Assembly: GCA_004764695.1 (NCBI GenBank)
Contig: SMSO01000034.1
Span: forward strand, 3,480,501 to 3,544,500
Direction: 5' to 3'
DNA: 64,000 nt
Source of the DNA: Schizochytrium sp. TIO01
Taxonomy: Eukaryota; Sar; Bigyra; Thraustochytrida; Thraustochytriidae
In this document: one piece after another, positions 58,501 through 64,000 of the stretch
Numbering within the stretch: the first letter of the stretch is position 1
How the letters are laid out: each line of letters starts with the position of its first letter
Notes under the pieces: generated by a model
The model's input: only the letters and a program-made list of their open reading frames with translations
What the model was told of the DNA's origin: nothing
The model's database searches: none
Made by a program: the position numbers and the translations under genes

Positions 58501-60358
58501 GAATGAAGATCAAGACAAGGTGCAAAGTCACACGCTCGTAAGAACTTTGACCCAAAGTATTCAAAATGGTATGTGGACAGCAAGCCGATCACGTGTGGGT
58601 TCTACCAGCTCTGCAGGTAGCAATGAGAGCTGGACAGCAGCTCTGAAACACTCTATGAGTAAGATTCTTTCTAAATCAGCTCGTTCTATGCGACGCACGA
58701 TGTCACGGTCTTCTACTTCCTCTGCTGTTAGCAAAACTCCTCCTGCGGGAGAATGCAACTCTGGTGCTTCGCCGCCTGTCGACGTTGAAAGTGCTGACCT
58801 AAGTCAACTCGATGCTCTACTGGTCGGAGGTGTTTCTAGTACAGTGGAACTTTCGAGTGATACCTCAGCTTCCCCTCCATCACATAAACCTCACAAGCTA
58901 AAAGTAGAGGGGTGTTCTACTTCAAATTTTGGTTCTAATACGGCTGCTACTGATGCATCTATTATTAAACAATCTCCTGTACCAGCAGTTCCTGATGCGG
59001 TTCCAGTTCAGGTTGGTAGACGTGTGCATCTGGTGACACAAAGGGCTGAAGACTGTGGCGTAGTACGCTTTATGGGTCGCACAGAATTTGCAAAAGGCAT
59101 ATGGGTTGGTATAGAGCTAGATAATCCAGATGGTAAGAATGACGGATCTGTTCGAGGGAAGCGCTATTTTGCTTGTGGTAAAAATCATGGAGTATTTGTT
59201 CAGCCCAAAAGCTTAATTGTAGTTGTTCCTGGGGTACCTGTTGTTTGGCCCGAATCAAGGTCGTACGCGCCAGCAATGAAAGTAAAAGTAAAATCAAATC
59301 GTCAGTTGCCCTCTGAAGCACCTAGGCGCTCCAACTCGTCACGACATGTAAATTCATTCAATCCTAACTCCCGGAGTAGCTCTCAGCTTAGGTCATCCGT
59401 CAAAATTGAAGAAGCATCACGTGAATTGCAATCATGGCATTCTTCGTCAGATCAGAGCGAGACATCACCCTCTGCACCGAGCTCTCGTGAAGCGTCGAGC
59501 AGAATTCTAGGTAGCCTTTCGTTGTCTAGTGCAGAAGAAGTTAGCAAGTATCGTTCCACAACAAGTGATGATCTACATTACCGAGTTGAGGATCATGTTG
59601 CGTCAAGTGATGGATTTGTCAACGAACCGCGCTGGGTTCATTCTCTGGCTACTGTTTTTGCCATTGAAATTGCATGTGGTTCGAATTTCGTGTGTGTCTT
59701 AAGCCGTGAAGGCCGACTTTTTTCGTGGGGCACAAATGATTTCGGTCAACTTGGACTAAATCATGACGAAGATCAAAGCCGGCCAGCATTGGTACGACTC
59801 GGGCAAGAGGATGTCGTGAAAAGCATTGCTGTAGGCGAGGGTCATGTACTGGCAGTGGCCGGTTCGGGTACATTATACGCTTGGGGGCGTGGATGCGAGG
59901 GACAACTCGGTTTGGATCGCGATATTCACGACGAGCCTAACAGTACACCGGAGGTGGTTAAACAATTTCCAGGTAAGGCAACGAACATTGCAGCTGGACG
60001 CTATCACAGTGCTGCGGTGACAGATGTTGGAGAGATCTACACTTGGGGTGAAGGCGAGAGTGGTCAACTTGGACATGGGGATCGTGATGCCCGCCGCATA
60101 CCACATCTTGTGGAGGCCCTTGGTCGAAATGGTGCAGATGTCCAAATAGAGTCAGTTGTCTGTGGAGCCGAACATACTGTAGTGCTGACAGACTATCGAG
60201 CGGTCTATGCATGGGGAGATGATCAACGTGGATCGGCAGTAAAGCTTTCACCACAATGTATAGACGCCCTTACTGGTTTTTCTGTACGCGATATATGCTG
60301 TGCTAGCTTTCAAACGTTTGCAATATGTCGTACAGAGAATCCGCAGGATGGACTGTAA
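55523..60358 (+). CDS. NEK-family Ser/Thr kinase fused to a split RCC1 propeller with inserted CAP-Gly domain
   Basis: This single 1611-residue frame begins with a complete kinase domain (about 4-265): glycine loop GRGAFADV, Lys33, Glu53, HRD 127-129, DFG 149-151 and GTPYYLSPE ending at 176, the last typical of NIMA-related kinases. After a Ser-rich linker come RCC1-type strands (from 474; FSFG...GQLGLG, VYLWG to about 620). A ~745-residue insert carries three WPxWA motifs (Trp734, Trp789, Trp831), an acidic stretch, an Arg/Ser-rich stretch and a CAP-Gly domain (about 1162-1235, GKNDG at 1204-1208). Four more RCC1 blades (1373-1605: LFSWG, LYAWG, IYTWG, VYAWG) close the protein. Animal NEK8/NEK9 combine kinase and RCC1 but not CAP-Gly. 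CAP-Gly domains bind tubulin or EB-type C-termini, so a microtubule, basal body or mitotic role is inferred. All catalytic residues are present. Codon use is AT-richer than in the vWA genes. Confidence 0.96.
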   Translation: MDRFEIYDVIGRGAFADVERVRRKEDGRLLVLKTLRAGVQDLSDAERKEMINEVKLLSELNHPNVIQYFGSFVEEGRQHIVMEYAAGGALAQVLKQSKSLLPEDQIWEWFSQICIALRYVHSCNILHRDIKPQNILLWGPERRVVKLADFGIAKVLSAPSHLGMQLVGTPYYLSPETCSGGIYTQKSDVWALGCVLYEMVSLSRPYQSPNLAQLALQIICEKPQPLPRTTARTFSDAIKELIELLLQKDASERPDMEELCCAPVVRHKMQLWDAFRDSLIHNEAKNVQAEADAYILYRREQAAQITTDNVTRSTSNNSEQASFTNEIHPESIAGSQENPNQNAYVTSPQRKPRGAKSMSVLEQNAVFRRGSGNASVVESLSPRSCVEHEGSMTGKSFFSTGSPRASLVGAVSHAKRSSLTPGQLGTLNFGGSFGRIRSSTGVFSGSSDARDSGMSYTSMSDSEARILMSLIIRDGVRVFRWGNGQRRPILDANLYNMTLQHSLNVDLIAGTRFEESDSELEHTLVLTEEGQVFSFGCNSSGQLGLGNTSTASHARLILRHVKYFAERSISIASISCGSEFSAAASRDGKVYLWGDLDSLGSPKDLELKVEMCCDLAGLTRQHFVEGMSETSSISDSDADRSPWTGQSSLDEIKIPYNRELARNKQDSGRPIATEEENNQGARVQGTMAINCSSKKMDQPDATECSDSPKDSTISTSCASQSSATEEDYADASEWPAWAQERAQDLQQQQRQQQAICNLPQSHKNKGAKNRTTELVVDVGESTNETPPSWPTWAQEAYSQQMAAQNAVNETSSSALREDILQEEIEEAPERWPAWARAEFNRQKSVRSLLTPTQNPFASPAHSLNGTNPSSLSSSNSLSSGVRSLKSFGSAQSQAGLYNSSNSIPSSVSSSGRPKSPNPFASDNVFSLPDIDEPELVPSMVRSYGPSYLDNDEGHEEEVKLDEDGDKDEECLVHARGTQATDLNTNRSNSQSVLNEDQDKVQSHTLVRTLTQSIQNGMWTASRSRVGSTSSAGSNESWTAALKHSMSKILSKSARSMRRTMSRSSTSSAVSKTPPAGECNSGASPPVDVESADLSQLDALLVGGVSSTVELSSDTSASPPSHKPHKLKVEGCSTSNFGSNTAATDASIIKQSPVPAVPDAVPVQVGRRVHLVTQRAEDCGVVRFMGRTEFAKGIWVGIELDNPDGKNDGSVRGKRYFACGKNHGVFVQPKSLIVVVPGVPVVWPESRSYAPAMKVKVKSNRQLPSEAPRRSNSSRHVNSFNPNSRSSSQLRSSVKIEEASRELQSWHSSSDQSETSPSAPSSREASSRILGSLSLSSAEEVSKYRSTTSDDLHYRVEDHVASSDGFVNEPRWVHSLATVFAIEIACGSNFVCVLSREGRLFSWGTNDFGQLGLNHDEDQSRPALVRLGQEDVVKSIAVGEGHVLAVAGSGTLYAWGRGCEGQLGLDRDIHDEPNSTPEVVKQFPGKATNIAAGRYHSAAVTDVGEIYTWGEGESGQLGHGDRDARRIPHLVEALGRNGADVQIESVVCGAEHTVVLTDYRAVYAWGDDQRGSAVKLSPQCIDALTGFSVRDICCASFQTFAICRTENPQDGL

Positions 60359-60801
60359 GGATTTTTCCTCAGGTTGATATAGAGGTATAAAATTGCAAGA
60401 AACGGGTATTTATTCGTTGCTTATGTTGATATAGGAGATTCAAAATAACACTGTTGCTTTATTCATTATGTGCATGCTTGCATTAACAAAGCTTGTTCTG
60501 CTTTCTACCACTTGTTTTCATCACAATGTATGTTTTCTATCAATCTTTGTTATTTATTAAGAAAGGTAAACGTCACCCATCCTGGCATATGACATGGCAA
60601 ACTTTTGGTTTATTAAATGGAAGTCGGCAGCAGGTGCTGCTTAAAATAAAATCGTGGGCCCGGCAAAGTTAACTGAATAAAAATCGAATCGTATGCAGTA
60701 TATCGGAAACGTTTGCGTTAGTGTATATATGTATCGTATATGTGTGTGTTTATGGTTTATGAAAATAGGTCCAACCCTGCTCTGCTTTAACGATAGTCTT
60801 G
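60359..60801. other. Convergent 3' intergenic region
   Basis: These 443 bases lie between the ends of the kinase (plus) and DUS2 (minus) genes. AATAAA-like sequences occur on the plus strand near 60642 and 60676, but their use is unproven. A TG-rich run lies near 60730-60755. There is no room for another gene. Confidence 0.7.
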
Positions 60802-61947
60802 TTATGCATCGAGCCGAATTTTTTTTGCAGGGGGTTCCTCTAGCGTGCTGAGCGAGTCAGCGTCTCCATTGGGAAGCTCATCAGCGAAGGCATATGGCTG
60901 CATAAGCTCGCTTGGCGGATGTAAACCAAGTTTTTCCCAAGTGATGTCGTCTGAGATGGGTTCCATTGCGGGGTCCAGCCCCATGGTTTCCATAATTTTA
61001 TGAAGGTTCGGTTTTGGCTCCTTAATTGCTTCAATAATCGGAGATTTAGACTTGCGCGGCACAGTTGTATTGTACCTCAGCATCTGCTGTAGCATCCACA
61101 TTGTACCCCTCTCATGCTGTCCCACAAGTCTGGCTACTCTAGTATAGTCCCTCATAACATCAAATATGGGTAACGGTCCATCCATTTTAAACACGCTGGG
61201 GTTCGCAAGTGCTCCCCGAGCGATCATTATCCTGTTCGCTCCATACTCCGACCGCAATTTCTCGATATCCTTCGCTGAATAGACATCTCCATTCGCCAAC
61301 ACAGGCACGTGTACCGCATCCACGACGGCTGAGAGCCTGTCCCAAATAGCAGGCTCTCGAGGTCTGTGGTGCGTTTCGCGCATGTGAACTCCGATCGCCT
61401 GTGCTCCAGCTGCTTCCAGTCGTCTCACCAGCTCGACGGTCTTGGCGTCGTCCTCAAGTAGCCTGATCTTGCACGTAACTGTAACATCTTCGCTCAAGTT
61501 GCGTCTGAGAGCGCGTAGCATATCTTCTGCAAGCTCAGGTTTACGAAGAAGTGAAGCGCCCATCCCACCTGATATAGAGAAGTGCTTTGGACATCCCATA
61601 TTGATGTCGATGCCGGCGACGTCACGCTGGTAGATCTGGGCAGCGCGGACGACAAGGTCAGCGTCTGCGCTACCAATCTGCAGAACAACACGCTTATGCT
61701 CAAGAGAGCATGTGGTAAAAACTGTGGAGTTGTCCTTGGTCCAGAAGTACTCCACGAGGCCGCCCTCATCGCCAGAGACTTGTCGCCGCTCGGTTTCCAC
61801 GAGCTTTTTGTCAATGAGCTCCTCGGAGTACACTATGTCAGCGCCGTATGCTAAGCATAGAAGGCGCAAAGGAAGCTTCCCAGCCCGCACCATTGGTGCG
61901 AGAGCCTTTGCACCATCGCGGTACAACCTCTGCACAGCGGAGCTCAT
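60802..61947 (-). CDS. tRNA-dihydrouridine(20) synthase, DUS2 family
   Basis: The enzyme reduces a uridine in the tRNA D-loop (position 20 in the yeast and human enzymes) using FMN and NAD(P)H. The 381-residue product starts at the ATG at 61947, whose N-terminus leads directly into the FMN-barrel motif LAPMVRAGKLPLRLL, the family's usual start. An in-frame ATG at 62133 would add 62 residues of unlikely low-complexity sequence. Other signatures are YGADIVYSEELID, DINMGCPKHF with the predicted catalytic Cys119, the GGMGASLL loop, CKIRLL, IGVHMRE, VPVLANGDV and MIARGALANPSVF. The C-terminal double-stranded-RNA-binding domain of animal DUS2 is absent. The protein ends in a short acidic stretch and a basic PPAKKIRLD tail that looks like a nuclear localisation signal. 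It is convergent with the kinase gene. Identification is firm. Confidence 0.95.
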   Translation of the reverse strand: MSSAVQRLYRDGAKALAPMVRAGKLPLRLLCLAYGADIVYSEELIDKKLVETERRQVSGDEGGLVEYFWTKDNSTVFTTCSLEHKRVVLQIGSADADLVVRAAQIYQRDVAGIDINMGCPKHFSISGGMGASLLRKPELAEDMLRALRRNLSEDVTVTCKIRLLEDDAKTVELVRRLEAAGAQAIGVHMRETHHRPREPAIWDRLSAVVDAVHVPVLANGDVYSAKDIEKLRSEYGANRIMIARGALANPSVFKMDGPLPIFDVMRDYTRVARLVGQHERGTMWMLQQMLRYNTTVPRKSKSPIIEAIKEPKPNLHKIMETMGLDPAMEPISDDITWEKLGLHPPSELMQPYAFADELPNGDADSLSTLEEPPAKKIRLDA

Positions 61948-63020
61948 GCTGTCTTCACGTTGCGCTAAGCATAAAGCAATTGAATGAACGCGTGAGCCAT
62001 TTGAGTCAAGCAAGAAACAAATAGAAATATAGTATGAAAGTAGAATTTTTAACCTTATTTCAACTAAATAATAGTAGGTACCTACCCACCTACTACTAAT
62101 AGCGCGAAAGGTAGAAGAGAAGTCAGTCATCACAGAAAGAGTAAAAGAGTAATAGATCTACTAGTCAATTGATGTTTTCAATTGCTCTCTTGTTTCTCAA
62201 GCCTTGTGTCATGAACTGCTTAGTTGAGGTCAGTTTGAGCACATAAATAGAAGTGAACGAACCGAGTGCTGAAGGGTGTCTTTGATTGCTCCCGTTGACA
62301 AGATCTGTGCGTATTTGCTCGCCAATTCAATGACTGATCGAGACAATATTAAACTTGTATGTAAAGCAAAAAGTCTGAATGAATGCGTGGAGGAGTTTGA
62401 TACGAGTAGGGTAAAGGAAAAGAATTTGCAGTTAAGTTTTTATATGTTAAGGCTATCTATGGCTTTGGTGTTTAGACAGAGCCATGTAGAGTTTTCATTG
62501 TTCTTTTTCACAAGGATAAGACAATTTGAGGGGCTGGATCTGAGCATGCATTATTAGTACCTTTCTCTTTACGGGTAGCAGATGCAAGGAACTAGTTCCC
62601 CGCAGTTTAAAAACACTGTTCTGCAATTTCAAGCGGAAATCAAATACGCAGACAAACTCAAATATGAAACGATTATACAATAATAAGACAGATCTGGTTG
62701 CTAGAGCAAATGGGACCATAATGATTTCATCGAACCTTATTTGTGTAGCTTCTGCATTTGAGGTAGTACATTAGAAGGAAAAGAGCAAATTGAGGTTTAA
62801 AATATGGAAGAGATCGCGTATGTCAATGCAGCGAAATCAATATTCAATAAGGAAGGAAAAGTAATTTCCTGCTCAATTTGGAAAATGAAAAGGTCACAGC
62901 TTAGATTTGACAGTACCAGGTATTCATGAATAGATTGTTTGATTTATCGGGGTCGCTACAGTTAGGAAGTTCGCTAGTAAGATAGGTTAGTGTTGTTTTC
63001 TGCAAGGTCTCAGCACAGAT
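61948..63020. other. Intergenic region upstream of DUS2
   Basis: This 1.07-kb AT-rich stretch holds the presumed DUS2 promoter and the 3' end of the cysteinyl-tRNA synthetase gene. A short hairpin (62072-62095) lies about 130 bp before the DUS2 start. A plus-strand frame at 62276-62557 begins at GTG and has only a faint F-box-like look, so I do not call it a gene. Confidence 0.6.
62072..62095. promoter_or_regulatory. Short inverted repeat in DUS2 5' region
   Basis: TAGTAGGT (62072-62079) and ACCTACTA (62088-62095) are perfect complements around an 8-base loop, and GTAGGTACCTAC (62074-62085) is a 12-bp perfect palindrome. The position about 130 bp upstream of the DUS2 start allows a protein-binding site or a leader hairpin. 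A regulatory role is speculative. Confidence 0.35.
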
Positions 63021-63998
63021 TTATGCTTGAGAAGACGCAGCTGCCTCTAGATCGGCGTAAACCTGTTGGAGGTTAGCAAGCTCCTCCTTTATTGCGTCAA
63101 GATAAGCAGCTGGGTTGCCGTTTGATTTTGTCTCCAGATCAGCGTTTACCTTGCGCTGCTTATCCATAGCCTTCTTGAGCTTCTTGCGCTGGGAGTCAGG
63201 GATGGGCTTCTCGTCACCAGCAGCCTGAGTAGGAATACCATCTTCATCCCAAGCAGTGTACTCAGCAGTCTTGAAGATCTCCGCTGCCGGGGTCTGGGCC
63301 GCAGTCCATTTGGCGAGCTCCTTCTCCTTTTGATCAACCTTGCCCTGAGCCTTCTTGAGGCGCTCCTCGGCCTCCTTGGCACGCTTTTGGGCAATCTCAC
63401 GACGCAAACTCTCAGGGTCCTCAAGGTTCCACTTTGTGCCCTCAGGGCGGTCCTCAAGACGGAGACCAAGATCCACCAAGGTCTCGTCACGAATAGTATC
63501 GCATGCCTGAAGAATGGATCGCAGGGCCGGGTCTGCCTTGTTCTCAGCGCCAAGAGCGAGGTTGCGCACCATTTCGCGGAAGCTGACCAGAGCTTCAGCA
63601 AAGGCATCAACGCCCTGGTTTGCACCAGCATTGTCAGCCACAGTTTCAGAAGCACCAGCGTGGTAGCCAAAGCCATCGTTACCCTGAACCACACCAAACA
63701 CCTTGAGGATCTGAGTTACATACACAGCAATACGACGCAGAAGCAGGATTGCAGGGCGCACGTCGGGAAGCTTAAAGTACTTGTTGCACTCAGTGATAAG
63801 GTCAATCATAGCACGCATGGCCTCAACAGTGTTGAAGTTGTCCAGAAGGGAACGGTGCACAGTCTCCTGAGTTGCAAGGAATGCATCTGCAAGCTCGTGG
63901 TCAGTGGCACCCATGCGCCAGCCAACCTCTTCATCAAGGTAGTCAGAGCGCGAGAGGTTCTCGACTTCCTGAAAGAACGTACGGAAGGCACGCTCCTT
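63021..63998 (-). CDS. Cysteinyl-tRNA synthetase, C-terminal part (gene continues past window end)
   Basis: The frame is open from the window edge to the stop at 63021-63023 and encodes the last 325 residues. The catalytic domain (HIGH and KMSKS motifs) lies outside, so the start is not visible. The portion begins with the anticodon-binding helical region: KERAFRTFFQEVENL, then ETVHRSLLDNFNTVEAM, a conserved signature of this enzyme, and DLITECNKYF. It continues into the eukaryotic C-terminal extension with RDETLVDLGLRLEDR, a Lys/Glu-rich coiled coil (REIAQKRAKEAEERLKKAQ) and DGIPTQ...SQRKKLKKAMDKQ, which matches the extension of cytosolic enzymes. The enzyme charges tRNA-Cys in the cytosol. 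GC-ending codons dominate, as expected for high expression. An ATG at 63914 is internal and not the start. Confidence 0.92.
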   Translation of the reverse strand, partial: KERAFRTFFQEVENLSRSDYLDEEVGWRMGATDHELADAFLATQETVHRSLLDNFNTVEAMRAMIDLITECNKYFKLPDVRPAILLLRRIAVYVTQILKVFGVVQGNDGFGYHAGASETVADNAGANQGVDAFAEALVSFREMVRNLALGAENKADPALRSILQACDTIRDETLVDLGLRLEDRPEGTKWNLEDPESLRREIAQKRAKEAEERLKKAQGKVDQKEKELAKWTAAQTPAAEIFKTAEYTAWDEDGIPTQAAGDEKPIPDSQRKKLKKAMDKQRKVNADLETKSNGNPAAYLDAIKEELANLQQVYADLEAAASSQA

Positions 63999-64000
63999 CT

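Noticed and set aside
61948-62133. 62-residue N-terminal extension of DUS2
   Set aside because: The extension is low-complexity and includes the hairpin region. The DUS2 family normally begins just before the LAPMVR motif, as the ATG at 61947 does.
62276-62557. 93-codon plus-strand frame with a vague F-box-like pattern (VDKICAYLL...IKLVCK)
   Set aside because: It begins at GTG, has no ATG at that end, and the resemblance is too weak to support a gene. A profile search against F-box families would decide.
1-64000. Telomeric repeats, rRNA operon, spliced-leader or histone clusters
   Set aside because: I looked for TTAGGG-type arrays and rRNA-like conserved blocks by eye and found none. This is not a substitute for a covariance-model search.

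Overview
The window is nuclear DNA from a eukaryote. It carries a eukaryotic-type cysteinyl-tRNA synthetase C-terminal region, a DUS2 tRNA-dihydrouridine synthase and a NIMA-related (NEK) kinase fused to RCC1 and CAP-Gly domains. It also carries two secreted von Willebrand A (vWA)-like proteins with huge Ser/Thr/Pro/Lys tails. Every recognisable gene is a single uninterrupted open frame, up to 6.3 kb, which suggests an intron-poor protist. A stramenopile such as a labyrinthulomycete is a guess from protein style only.

Layout: 1-6.6 kb is AT-rich, without recognisable genes, and holds two LTR-like solo elements with target-site duplications and a nearly perfect 180-bp tandem duplication. From 6.6 to 16.2 kb lies a different kind of DNA, of higher GC and saturated with simple tandem repeats. 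The first vWA/Ser-rich gene is at 16.26-18.90 kb (+). 18.9-20.8 kb is AT-rich again and holds a third, inverted LTR-like copy. 20.8-47.65 kb is a second, 27-kb repeat-saturated block with no supportable gene. The second vWA/Ser-rich gene is at 47.89-54.19 kb (+). The right end is ordinary gene-dense DNA: NEK-RCC1-CAP-Gly (+, 55.52-60.36), DUS2 (-, 60.80-61.95, convergent with the kinase) and the 3' part of the cysteinyl-tRNA synthetase gene (-, 63.02 to beyond the window end).

The two vWA genes are paralogues: they share a signal peptide, a vWA-like domain with the same cysteine and metal-site pattern, a PTKKPT/polyserine stalk and an unusual Arg-rich C-terminal tail. They look like secreted or surface matrix/adhesion proteins and are the best candidates for an undescribed system here. 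The second highlight is the kinase, whose seven RCC1 blades appear split 3+4 around a ~745-residue insert carrying three WPxWA motifs and a CAP-Gly domain, suggesting a microtubule-linked NEK of new architecture. DUS2 and cysteinyl-tRNA synthetase are housekeeping translation/tRNA genes. No tRNA, rRNA, CRISPR array, telomere repeat or complete transposon was recognised.
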